Assembly (NCBI GenBank): GCA_012032575.1 | Contig: JAAUSP010000184.1 | Coordinates: 1-12,561 of the forward strand | From: Anaerolineales bacterium | Lineage (GTDB): Bacteria > Chloroflexota > Anaerolineae > 4572-78 > J111 | Direction: 5' to 3' | Length of the DNA: 12,561 bases | Shown: positions 1 to 7,134 of the stretch, piece by piece | Position numbering within the stretch: the stretch's first letter is position 1 | Layout: each line of letters starts with the position of its first letter | Notes under the pieces: generated by a model | Told to the model about the DNA's origin: nothing | The model's input: the letters and a program-made list of their open reading frames with translations, nothing else | Database searches by the model: none | Program-made: the position numbers and the translations under genes

Positions 1-2598
1 CTCTATCAGGCCCCCGACTCGCTTCCCGCCGCCCAGTTGCAGCAGCGAGTCCAGCGTCACCTGGCCCGCGAAGTTGAACTACTGATTGACCCCGCTTTTT
101 TTGAAGCTTTATCCCACCCGCTGCCCGCCATCAGCCGCGCTCAGATTCAGCTCAAACGAGGCCGTTACCACAACGAACTGACCAAATTTCGCTACGATGT
201 GACGCTTCATGTGGGGTCAACCCCGTCCGACCCGGCTCAGGAGGTCGAGCCGCTGCCGGAACTGGACTGGGAAACAGATGGCTTGACTCTGACAACCATA
301 GCGCAACATCTGGCCGCAGCCCAACCGCCAGCCTTGATTTTGCGCCGTGTACCCAACGCCCGCCTGCTGGCCGATCTCAAAACCGTAACCTTACTGCACC
401 AATCCGCCCGACCTGCCACCGCCGGGGAAATCCGCCAGCTCATTCAGGCCATCCCACCCCAGGCAGGCATCGAACCGGAAGCAGTGTGGTCCCTGGCCGC
501 CGAACTCGGTTACCACGCCGACATCATCCCCTCCGTTTCCGGTCTCGCAGATTGCTTTGATGTGTACCTTTGCCAAAATCCCGCTTCCTCGCCTCCTCGC
601 CTCACCGATCCTCGACCCTGGGCCGCCTATACCAACAACCCGCTGCAAATCAAATTCAACCGTGAACTGGTCCCGGAGCTGCGCCAACACCTTAAAGGCA
701 GCTTGCCCGACTACATGATCCCCTCGGCCTTTGTACTGCTGGACCGGCTGCCTCTGACCGCCAACGGCAAGCTGGACCGCCGCGCCCTGCCCGAGCCAGA
801 ACCGGCCCGGCCTGAATTGGCCGACTCTTACGCCGAGCCGCGCAGTCCGCTGGAGGAACTGCTGGTCAAACTCTGGGCCGAGACGCTGCGAGTGCAGCGG
901 GTGGGCATTGACGACAACTTTTTCGAGGTGGGCGGCCACTCGCTCATGGCGACCCGGCTGATTTCGGCCATCCAGACCCGCTTGCAGGTGGAACTGCCTC
1001 TACGCAGCCTGTTTGAAGCGCCCACCGTCGCCCGGCAGGCCGAACTGCTCTCCGCGCTGCTGGCCGAAGCGGGGCGGGAATTTGGGCCGGAAGAAGCAGC
1101 CGAAGCGCTGCCAGAACAACAGCCGATACCTCTCGGCCAGCGTGGCAGCCATCCGCCCCTGTCCTTTGCCCAGCAGCGGCTCTGGTTTCTGGACCAGTTG
1201 GAACCGGGCAGCAGCGCCTATAATATTCCCACCGCCTTTCACCTGAGCGGGCCTCTCGACATGGCCGCCCTGGAACAAAGCCTGGCCGAAATTATCCACC
1301 GCCACGAAATCCTGCGCACCACCTTTTCCATCGTCGAGGGCGAACCCTGGCAGGCCATTCATTCGGCGGCAGAAATGAATTTCAGCTTGCCGGTGACAGA
1401 TTTTTCCAGCAGCCAGTTCCCCGCAGCCGGCTCGTCTCTCCCAGACGATGTCCTGGCCTTTTTGCGGCGCGAAGCCCGCCGGCCTTTCAATCTGGCAACA
1501 GGTCCCCTCCTGCGGGTCAGACTGCTGCGCCGGGCAGAAACCGAGCATCTTTTTCTGCTGACCTGCCACCATATTATCTACGACGGCTGGTCGGAAAGCG
1601 TTTTCTTCCACGAGTTGGCAGTGCTATACGAGGCATTTGCCCGGCAGCAGCCCGCTCCTCTGCCTGAACTGCCGCTGCAATACGCCGATTTTGCTGCCTG
1701 GCAGCAGCAGTGGTTGCAGGGCCATGTATTAACCCGACAACTGGATTATTGGACCCGGCAGTTGGCCGGCGCGCCGCCGGTGCTGGAACTCCCCACCGAC
1801 CACCCGCGCCCGCCGGTGCAGAATTTTGAAGGGGCGCGTTACGTTTTTACCCTGCCTGCTCCTGTAGCCGGGGGCGTTACCGCCCTCAGCCAGCAAGCCG
1901 GAGCTACACCTTTTATGACCCTTCTGGCTGCCTTCAAAGTGCTGCTCTACCACTACACCCACCAGGATGATCTGGTGGTGGGCACGCCGATTGCCAACCG
2001 CACCCGTACTGAAATCGAGGGGCTGATTGGCTTTTTTGTCAATACCTTGGTGCTGCGCACCCGTTTGTCAGGCAATCCCACCTTCCGCGAGTTGTTGGGC
2101 CGGGTTCGTGAAACCGCCCTGGGGGCGTATGCTCACCAGGACCTGCCCTTTGAGAAGCTGGTCGAAAAACTCCAGCCCCGGCGCGACCCCAGCCGCATGC
2201 CCCTGTTCCAGGTAATGTTTGTCTTGCAAAATGCCTCAACCCAAAAGTTGACATTAACCGGCCTGACAGCCACGCCCCTGGAATTTGATTTCGGCGCTGT
2301 CCGGCACGATCTGAAACTGGAACTCACGGAAACCGAAACAGGCTTGTCGGGTAATTTTGAATACAAAACGGATTTGTTCGAGCCGGAGACCATCCGCCAT
2401 CTGAGCGACCAATTTGCGGCCCTGCTGCCCAAAATTGTGGCGCAGCCGGATGCCCGACTCACCGAGCTGGTCGAAACTTTGCGCCAGGGCGACCGGCAGT
2501 TTCAGCGGGGCAAAGAGGCAGATTTCAAGCAGCTCAGTCTGCTCAAATTAAAACAGGCCAAACGCAAACCCATTCAGATTTTGTCCAAAACCGGCTAA
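1..2598 (+). CDS. NRPS, 5'-truncated: (A-)N-MT end, A C-lobe, PCP, C
   Basis: This is the 3' part of a nonribosomal peptide synthetase whose start lies left of the window; the frame is open from base 1, so the TTG at 37 is not a real start. In order: the end of a SAM-dependent N-methyltransferase insertion (about 1-215, ending in QIQLKRGRYHNELTKFRYDV, typical of MT domains inserted between A8 and A9); the A-domain C-lobe with LPDYMIP (A9, near 700) and NGKLDRR (A10, near 763); a PCP with DNFFEVGGHSL, phosphopantetheine Ser at 940-942; and an LCL-like condensation domain (about 1150-2500) with SFAQQRLWFLDQL, intact HHIIYDG (His codons 1567-1572), GTPIANRT and HQDLPFEKLVEKL. The protein stops after this C domain with a basic helical tail (LKLKQAKRKP). 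It should load an N-methylated residue and condense onto a residue carried by the next protein. The substrate code lies outside the window. Confidence 0.95.
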   Translation, partial: LYQAPDSLPAAQLQQRVQRHLAREVELLIDPAFFEALSHPLPAISRAQIQLKRGRYHNELTKFRYDVTLHVGSTPSDPAQEVEPLPELDWETDGLTLTTIAQHLAAAQPPALILRRVPNARLLADLKTVTLLHQSARPATAGEIRQLIQAIPPQAGIEPEAVWSLAAELGYHADIIPSVSGLADCFDVYLCQNPASSPPRLTDPRPWAAYTNNPLQIKFNRELVPELRQHLKGSLPDYMIPSAFVLLDRLPLTANGKLDRRALPEPEPARPELADSYAEPRSPLEELLVKLWAETLRVQRVGIDDNFFEVGGHSLMATRLISAIQTRLQVELPLRSLFEAPTVARQAELLSALLAEAGREFGPEEAAEALPEQQPIPLGQRGSHPPLSFAQQRLWFLDQLEPGSSAYNIPTAFHLSGPLDMAALEQSLAEIIHRHEILRTTFSIVEGEPWQAIHSAAEMNFSLPVTDFSSSQFPAAGSSLPDDVLAFLRREARRPFNLATGPLLRVRLLRRAETEHLFLLTCHHIIYDGWSESVFFHELAVLYEAFARQQPAPLPELPLQYADFAAWQQQWLQGHVLTRQLDYWTRQLAGAPPVLELPTDHPRPPVQNFEGARYVFTLPAPVAGGVTALSQQAGATPFMTLLAAFKVLLYHYTHQDDLVVGTPIANRTRTEIEGLIGFFVNTLVLRTRLSGNPTFRELLGRVRETALGAYAHQDLPFEKLVEKLQPRRDPSRMPLFQVMFVLQNASTQKLTLTGLTATPLEFDFGAVRHDLKLELTETETGLSGNFEYKTDLFEPETIRHLSDQFAALLPKIVAQPDARLTELVETLRQGDRQFQRGKEADFKQLSLLKLKQAKRKPIQILSKTG

Positions 2599-2602
2599 GT
2601 AC

Positions 2603-2683
2603 CTATCCGAAAACTGGCGGGCCGGGTTCCCACGCCGCCGTTGGGCGGGCGTGGGAGCCACCGCTGCTGAGGCTTTCGGATAG
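2603..2683. repeat. nested inverted repeat / hairpin
   Basis: The outer arms CTATCCGAAA (2603-2612) and TTTCGGATAG (2674-2683) are perfect 10-bp inverted repeats. Inside them GGTTCCCACGCC (2625-2636) pairs with GGCGTGGGAGCC (2648-2659), 12 bp with one G-U pair in RNA, closing an 11-nt loop. It starts 4 nt after the upstream stop codon. It may be a terminator-like or attenuating structure, or a REP/MITE-like element. No T-tract follows the inner stem, so a classical intrinsic terminator is not supported. Confidence 0.65.
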
Positions 2684-2698
2684 ACTCTAATTAGGTCT
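2682..2698. promoter_or_regulatory. imperfect palindrome, operator-like
   Basis: The sequence reads AGAC-T-CTAATTAG-GTCT. The 8-bp core CTAATTAG is self-complementary and AGAC/GTCT flank it, with one unpaired T on the left. It lies about 33 bp upstream of the candidate -10 box, a possible regulator site. A 16-base palindrome can occur by chance, so this is weak evidence. Confidence 0.25.
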
Positions 2699-2707
2699 GA
2701 TGGGTAG

Positions 2708-2736
2708 TATCTTTTTCCGAAATTTTAAGGTACAAT
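2708..2736 (+). promoter_or_regulatory. possible promoter for terminal NRPS gene
   Basis: TACAAT at 2731-2736 is one base from the TATAAT consensus and sits in an AT-rich stretch unusual for this GC-rich window. The hexamer 17 bp upstream (TATCTT, 2708-2713) is a poor -35. The spacing to the ATG at 2801 leaves a leader of roughly 55-60 nt. The prediction rests on the -10 and local composition only. Confidence 0.3.
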
Positions 2737-2800
2737 AAAAAGAGTCTGGTCTCATATTGCTCAGCCAGGCCCAACCCACCCAGGATAACATTCAATCAGA

Positions 2801-5800
2801 ATGCCAAAAGAAGTGATTGAGGGCTTTCGACTCTCACCCCAACAAAAATACCTCTGGCTCGCCCAGCAAGCAGGTCAGCCACAGCTTTATCGCGCTCAGG
2901 CGATGCTGCGCCTCGAGGGTCCCCTCAAACCGGCGATTTTAACCGCAGCTTTGCAGCATATCTTCAACCGGCACGAAATCCTGCGGACCACGTTTCATCA
3001 GCCGGCCGGTTTTGATATGCCTTTGCAGATTGTTGGAGAGAACACGACGCTGCCGATCCAGCATCACCACTGGCTGGATTTAGACGCCGCTGCTCAAGAT
3101 GATCGTCTTGACGCCCTGTTTGACGACTTCGGTCAGCAGCCCTTTGATTTAGCCCGGAGTCCGCTGTGGCGAGTCGCCTGGGTGACACTCACTCCCACGC
3201 AGCACATTTTGCTGATGAGCCTGCCTGCCCTTTGTGCTGACTCTGCTACGTTAGCCAACTTGTTATACGAAATCAGTCAGGGCTATGCCGCCGGTCTGCA
3301 CGGCGATTTCTTAACGGATGAGCCGCTGCAATACGCCGATCTGGCCGAATGGCAGAACGAACTGCTGGAATCGGCAGAGCTGGCTGCGGGCCGGGAATTC
3401 TGGCGCAAACAAGCGTGGGCCGACTCCCTCAGCCTGAAACTCCCCTTTGAACATGCGACGGCTGCCGGGTTTGATCCCCGGATGGTCTCACTTCGGCTTA
3501 AATCTGAGTTGGGTGAATTGATTGAAACAACGGCCCAAACCTATGACGTTACCCCGGCCGTGATCTGGCAAAGCTGCTGGCACATGCTGCTGTGGCGGTA
3601 CAGCGGCCAGTCCGAGGTGCTGGTCGGTCTGGGCGGAGATGGCCGCACCCACGACGAACTGAAAGCTGCCCTGGGACCATTGGCCCGCTGCGTGCCGGTT
3701 TCGAGCAGCCTGGATGAAAGCATGTCTTTTGCCGGGCTGCTGGCTCAACTCAACGAAGCAGTTCAGGCGGCCTGCCAGTGGCAGGATTTCTTTCAGTGGG
3801 AGCAAACGGCCAATTCAGAGCCGGGATTCTTTCCCTTCAGTTTTGAGGTTGCTCCCCGCATCGCCCCGGTGACAGCCGGCGACGTAACATTTGCCCTGGA
3901 GCGGCAGGTTGTCCACCTGAGCCGCTTCAAGGCCAAGCTGGTGGTGCTATCGGATAGAAAGAGACCGGCGGCAGAGCTGCACTACGACGCCAATTTATTC
4001 AAACAGGCAGATATGGAGCGGTTGGCCGGCCACCTGGGCGAACTGCTCGCCAGCGCCCTGGCGCAACCTGAGATGCCGATGGGCCAGTTAAATTTACTCA
4101 CCCCCGCCGAGCGACAGCAACTTTTGGTTGACTTCAACCGCACCGAAGCCGATAGTTCCGACGAGCGCTGTATTCACCAGCTTTTTGAAGCCCAGGCCGA
4201 GCGGGTTCCTCAGCGCACGGCGGTGGTCTTTGAAGGCGAGGCGCTTACTTACGCCGAGTTGAACCGGCGGGCCAACCAGTTGGCCCATTATTTGCAGGCA
4301 TTGGGCGTCGGCCCGGATACGCTGGTGGCTATTTTTGTCGAACGGTCGCTGGATATGATCGTCGGGATGCTGGGTATTCTCAAGGCGGGAGGGGCTTATG
4401 TCCCGTTCGATCCGACCCTGCCCAAAGAACGCCTGGCCTTTCTGCTCGACGACACCCAGGCACCGGTGTTGCTCACCCAGAGTCAATTACAAAGTCGCCT
4501 GCCGGACCCGTCGCCCCGCCTTCAACGGGTGGTGCTGGATACGGATTGGGCACAAATCGCCGTGCAGCCGGAGCATAACCCGACCAGCGCCGTGCAAAAC
4601 CATCATCTGGTCTATGTTCTCTTTACCTCCGGCTCGACCGGTCAACCCAAAGGGGTGATGGTCGAGCACCGCCACCTGCTGAATTATATTCACGGTGTCA
4701 CCGCCCGGCTGGATTTACCGGCTGAGGCCAATTATGCTACCGTCTCCACCTTTGCCGCCGATTTGGGCAATACGGTTATTTTTCCCGCGCTGTGCGGGGG
4801 CGGCTGTCTGCACATTATCACTCACGAGCGAGCCACCGACCCCGATGCGTTGGCGGCCTATTTTCATCGCTACCAGGTTGACTGCCTCAAACTGGTTCCC
4901 TCGCACCTGGCCGCCCTCTTTGCCTCCACCCGGCCCGAACAAATCATGCCCCGCCAGCGCTTGATCCTGGGCGGCGAAACCAGCCATTGGGATTTGGTGA
5001 AAAAAGCCCAGGCTCTGGCCCCGCACTGCCGCATCTTCAACCATTACGGCCCCACCGAAACGACCGTCGGCGTGCTAACCTACCCGGTTTCACAGGCGTT
5101 GACCGCTGAGGCCGCTTATCCCACCCCACCGACCGTACCTTTGGGCCGGCCCATTGCCAACACCCAGATTTATATTCTTGACGCCGCCCGCCAGCCTGTC
5201 CCTGTTTGGGTTCCCGGCGAAGTTTATATCGGCGGCGCGGGCGTGGCTCGCGGCTACCTTAACCGCCCGGAGCTGACGAGGGAACGATTTGTCACCAACC
5301 CCTTTGCAAAAGAGCAGAGGGGGATTGAAGATTTTTCACCCCTGCCCCCCCGCACCTCTGCCCCCTCGCGGCTTTACAGAACCGGCGATTTGGCTCGCTA
5401 CCTGCCGGATGGAACCATCGAGTTTTTGGGCCGGATTGATAACCAGGTCAAAATTCGCGGCTTTCGGATTGAGTTGGGCGAGATCGAGGCCCTGCTGAGC
5501 CAGCACCCGGCGGTTAAAGAAACGGTCGTGATGGCCCGTGAGGATAATCCCGGCGACAAGCGGCTGGTGGCCTATCTGGTCCCCACCCCCGGCCAGACCC
5601 CCACCAGCACCGAACTGCGCGCCTTTTTGAAGGAAAAGCTGCCCGAACCCATGCTGCCCACCGCCTTTGTGCTGTTGGATAAACTGCCGCTGACCTCCAA
5701 CGGCAAAATCAATCGCCGTGCCCTGCCCCTGCCTGCTCCGGCGTCCATGGCTTTTGAAGAAACCTACCTGGCTCCGCGCAATGATGTCGAGGAAGCGCTG

Positions 5801-5854
5801 ACTGAGTTATGGGCCAACATGCTTGGCCTGGAGCGCGTGGGCGTGCGCGTATAA
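2801..5854 (+). CDS. NRPS terminal module, N-terminal part: degenerate C, A, start of PCP
   Basis: Start ATG at 2801; the product begins MPKEVIEGFRLSPQQKYLWL, a C1-like motif at the extreme N-terminus. Condensation-like domain, residues about 1-430: the HHxxxDG position reads LPALCADS (141-148), so both histidines are absent. Adenylation domain, about 455-970: LTYAELN, FTSGSTGQPKG (A3, near 607), NHYGPTETT (A5, near 747), YRTGD (A7, near 859), KIRGFRIELGEIE (A8) and NGKINRR (A10). The A4 segment reads FAADLGN (651-657), placing Ala where amino-acid-activating domains normally have Asp235 (GrsA numbering). There are about 16 extra residues between A6 and A7. Translation ends at TAA 5852-5854, just before the FFELGGHSLL carrier core, but the same frame continues with the rest of the PCP. 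The intact gene therefore probably ran to 6906 as C-A-PCP-TE. Confidence 0.9.
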   Translation: MPKEVIEGFRLSPQQKYLWLAQQAGQPQLYRAQAMLRLEGPLKPAILTAALQHIFNRHEILRTTFHQPAGFDMPLQIVGENTTLPIQHHHWLDLDAAAQDDRLDALFDDFGQQPFDLARSPLWRVAWVTLTPTQHILLMSLPALCADSATLANLLYEISQGYAAGLHGDFLTDEPLQYADLAEWQNELLESAELAAGREFWRKQAWADSLSLKLPFEHATAAGFDPRMVSLRLKSELGELIETTAQTYDVTPAVIWQSCWHMLLWRYSGQSEVLVGLGGDGRTHDELKAALGPLARCVPVSSSLDESMSFAGLLAQLNEAVQAACQWQDFFQWEQTANSEPGFFPFSFEVAPRIAPVTAGDVTFALERQVVHLSRFKAKLVVLSDRKRPAAELHYDANLFKQADMERLAGHLGELLASALAQPEMPMGQLNLLTPAERQQLLVDFNRTEADSSDERCIHQLFEAQAERVPQRTAVVFEGEALTYAELNRRANQLAHYLQALGVGPDTLVAIFVERSLDMIVGMLGILKAGGAYVPFDPTLPKERLAFLLDDTQAPVLLTQSQLQSRLPDPSPRLQRVVLDTDWAQIAVQPEHNPTSAVQNHHLVYVLFTSGSTGQPKGVMVEHRHLLNYIHGVTARLDLPAEANYATVSTFAADLGNTVIFPALCGGGCLHIITHERATDPDALAAYFHRYQVDCLKLVPSHLAALFASTRPEQIMPRQRLILGGETSHWDLVKKAQALAPHCRIFNHYGPTETTVGVLTYPVSQALTAEAAYPTPPTVPLGRPIANTQIYILDAARQPVPVWVPGEVYIGGAGVARGYLNRPELTRERFVTNPFAKEQRGIEDFSPLPPRTSAPSRLYRTGDLARYLPDGTIEFLGRIDNQVKIRGFRIELGEIEALLSQHPAVKETVVMAREDNPGDKRLVAYLVPTPGQTPTSTELRAFLKEKLPEPMLPTAFVLLDKLPLTSNGKINRRALPLPAPASMAFEETYLAPRNDVEEALTELWANMLGLERVGVRV
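5337..5368 (+). repeat. C-rich, heptamer-like tract inside the A domain
   Basis: A run built from units resembling CCCCTGC, CCCCCCG, CACCTCTG and CCCCCTC lies in frame between A6 and A7. A related purine-rich stretch, GCAGAGGGGGA, is just upstream near 5314. The encoded residues (EDFSPLPPRTSAP) replace what is normally a very short loop before LYRTGD. It looks like a small low-complexity or repeat insertion tolerated in a surface loop. The repeat class is not identified. Confidence 0.4.
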
Positions 5855-5860
5855 CTTTTT
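5850..5860 (+). other. premature TAA in PCP core, probable +1/-1 indel pair
   Basis: The carrier core should read (R)-D-N-F-F-E-L-G-G-H-S-L. The sequence here gives R-V-stop-L-F-E-L-G-G-H-S-L in the same frame. Adding one T to the T5 run (5856-5860) and removing one base near 5850 (GTAT to GAT) restores D-N-F-F exactly, with no net length change. The homologous site in the first synthetase (910-927) is intact. Confidence 0.75.
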
Positions 5861-6087
5861 GAGCTGGGGGGGCACTCGCTGCTGGCGGTGCGGCTTATCG
5901 CCCAAATCCAACGCTGGTTTGGCCGCGACATCCCCCTGGCTATGCTCTTCCAGGAGGGCACGATTGAACGCCTGGCGGCTGTGCTGAGCCGGCAGGTTGA
6001 TGCGCTACCCCAATCGCCGCTGGTCAAAATTCAAGCGGGCGACCCCGCCAAATATCCTTTTTCTGTGTCCATCCGGCCGATGGAACC
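5855..6087 (+). pseudogene. stranded PCP C-terminal half and linker to thioesterase
   Basis: After the TAA, the upstream frame goes on LFELGGHSLLAVRLIAQ and through a typical carrier helix (PLAMLFQEGTIERLAAVL) to the linker KYPF. The phosphopantetheine Ser codon is TCG 5876-5878. The frame then fails at the T5 run 6058-6062, and the +0 reading ends at TGA 6092-6094. A GTG-initiated 68-codon reading exists from 5888, but it would begin after the active Ser, so I do not regard it as a gene. It is the middle of the terminal-module synthetase. Confidence 0.75.
6058..6062 (+). other. -1 frameshift in T5 run at thioesterase start
   Basis: Upstream frame reads AKYPF then [14 protein letters not shown]. 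One extra T in this run gives [18 protein letters not shown], a textbook start of a thioesterase domain (PFFCVHPAxG) that joins the downstream frame without a gap. The lesion is either a real mutation or a homopolymer miscall. Confidence 0.8.
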
Positions 6088-6906
6088 GTGTTGAGCTACG
6101 TGGCGCTGGCTCGCTACCTGGGCGAGGAGCAGCCTTTTTATGGCTTGCAGGTGGCCCACCTTGACGAAAATGAACGTGCGGAAACCCGGCTTAAAACTAT
6201 GGCCGCCGAATACCTGGCGGCTGTGCGCGTCGTTCAGCCGGAAGGCCCGTATTGGTTGGGCGGCTGGTCTATGGGCGGCATTGTGGCCTTTGAAATGGCC
6301 CAGCAGTTGCAGCAAGAAGGTCAGCCCGTGGCCCTGCTGGCCCTGCTGGATAGCTGGACGCCCGACTCGGACCCGCGCTACCCGGCCGGCTATCACCTGC
6401 CCACGCAGCCGCAGCCGGTGGGCGCTGAACTTGAAACCCAACTGCTGATAGATTTTCTGCGGCATCTGCGCAGCCGCTACGCCAAAGAACTCCCTCCGCT
6501 GCCGGATGACTTTCGCCAGCTTGGCCCCCACGAGAAACTGCCCTACATTTTGGAGCACGCCCAAATGCTGGAACAGGTCTTCCCGGAAGGGGGACTGTCG
6601 CAACTGCACCGGCTGCTCCAGGTTTTTAAGGCCAACGTCCGGGCCATGTCGAGTTATGTGCCGCAGGTGTACCGGGGCCGGGTTGTCCTGTTCCAGGCCA
6701 GCGAGTGGTTCGCCGCCGCCAATCACCCCCACGGGCAAATGCCTGACTCATCCACCGATTGGCAGCGGCTTTCAACCGAACCCCTGCTTGTCCGCCCTGT
6801 GCCTGGCGATCACTATACCATGCTGGCCGAACCGAATATCCGGGTTCTGGCCGAGCAGTTAAAACTTTGTCTGCATGAAATGGAGTTGATGGGGGTTGCC
6901 AAATGA
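6088..6906 (+). CDS. type I thioesterase domain of the terminal NRPS module (frame-separated)
   Basis: An alpha/beta-hydrolase thioesterase that would release the finished peptide from the last carrier by hydrolysis or cyclisation. The nucleophile motif is GGWSMGG with Ser61, the acid is probably Asp88 in LALLDSW, and the base is His242 in PGDHYTML, counted from the GTG at 6088; the full catalytic triad is present. The GTG start is only the first start-like codon in this frame: the domain's first strand (PFFCVHPADGT) is encoded just upstream, across the T5 run. It is therefore almost certainly the C-terminal part of the 2801 synthetase, not a free type II thioesterase. The stop overlaps the next gene by 4 bp. 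Confidence 0.88.
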   Translation: MLSYVALARYLGEEQPFYGLQVAHLDENERAETRLKTMAAEYLAAVRVVQPEGPYWLGGWSMGGIVAFEMAQQLQQEGQPVALLALLDSWTPDSDPRYPAGYHLPTQPQPVGAELETQLLIDFLRHLRSRYAKELPPLPDDFRQLGPHEKLPYILEHAQMLEQVFPEGGLSQLHRLLQVFKANVRAMSSYVPQVYRGRVVLFQASEWFAAANHPHGQMPDSSTDWQRLSTEPLLVRPVPGDHYTMLAEPNIRVLAEQLKLCLHEMELMGVAK

Positions 6907-7124
6907 GTCAAGAAAGCCAAGACACAACGATTTATCGGGTGGTAGTTAATCACGAGGAACAATACTCGATCTGGCCGGTGGGACGAGAGCTGCCACTGGG
7001 CTGGAGTGAGGCCGGCAAAAGCGGCTCGAAAGAGGATTGTCTGGCTTATATCAAGGAAGTCTGGACCGATATGCGACCGCTGAGCCTGCGCAAAAAGATG
7101 GAGGAGCAAGCTGGTCACAGTTGA
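6903..7124 (+). CDS. MbtH-like protein
   Basis: A 73-residue MbtH family protein, the small cofactor that binds NRPS A domains and supports their folding and activity. The family signature is complete: [10 protein letters not shown] (16-25, with Ser22 and Trp24), LPLGW (30-34), and [19 protein letters not shown] (45-63). The ATG at 6903 overlaps the thioesterase stop (ATGA), giving translational coupling to the synthetase. Length and motif order are normal for the family. Its presence suggests that one or more A domains of this cluster depend on MbtH. Confidence 0.96.
   Translation: MSQESQDTTIYRVVVNHEEQYSIWPVGRELPLGWSEAGKSGSKEDCLAYIKEVWTDMRPLSLRKKMEEQAGHS
7100..7106 (+). promoter_or_regulatory. 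Shine-Dalgarno GGAGGAG inside MbtH gene 3' end
   Basis: A strong GGAGGAG lies within the last codons of the MbtH gene. It is 4 nt before a CTG at 7111 in the transferase frame, but 28 nt before the TTG at 7135, which has no good site of its own. It therefore argues for initiation of the transferase upstream of 7135. Confidence 0.45.
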
Positions 7125-7134
7125 ACAAGCCTGG

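Larger units (their letters stand above)
2599..2800. other. intergenic region between two NRPS genes
   Basis: These 202 bp hold no ORF that resembles a gene. The left half is a nested inverted repeat, followed by a short imperfect palindrome, an AT-rich stretch with a TACAAT hexamer, and a weak AGGA (2782-2785) 15 nt before the next ATG. It is the largest gap in the window and the only place where a separate promoter for the downstream genes looks plausible. Confidence 0.7.

Noticed and set aside
391..1611. Long antisense readings (182 and 203 codons) over the first synthetase
   Set aside because: They lie opposite a gene with clear NRPS motifs, have no recognisable domains, and are typical shadows in GC-rich coding sequence.
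2625..2670. Classical rho-independent terminator
   Set aside because: The GC-rich stem is not followed by a T-tract.
3221..3260. Heterocyclisation or epimerisation domain identity for the degenerate C domain
   Set aside because: The DxxxxDxxS motif of Cy domains and the HHxxxDG/E-specific motifs of E domains are not seen; the domain also sits at the N-terminus before an A domain.
5888..6094. Separate small gene of 68 codons
   Set aside because: It is the second half of a carrier protein in the same frame as the upstream synthetase and begins after the active Ser.
6031..6738. Antisense reading of 235 codons over the thioesterase
   Set aside because: The sense strand encodes a complete catalytic triad in family order; the antisense product resembles nothing I recognise.
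2801..6906. Programmed frameshifting or readthrough joining the synthetase and thioesterase
   Set aside because: The runs are T5, there is no evident stimulatory structure or slippery heptamer, and the first lesion needs two compensating changes; sequence error or mutation is simpler.
6088..6906. Free-standing type II thioesterase starting at GTG 6088
   Set aside because: The first strand of the domain is encoded just upstream in another frame, and the GTG lies inside the domain with no ribosome binding site.
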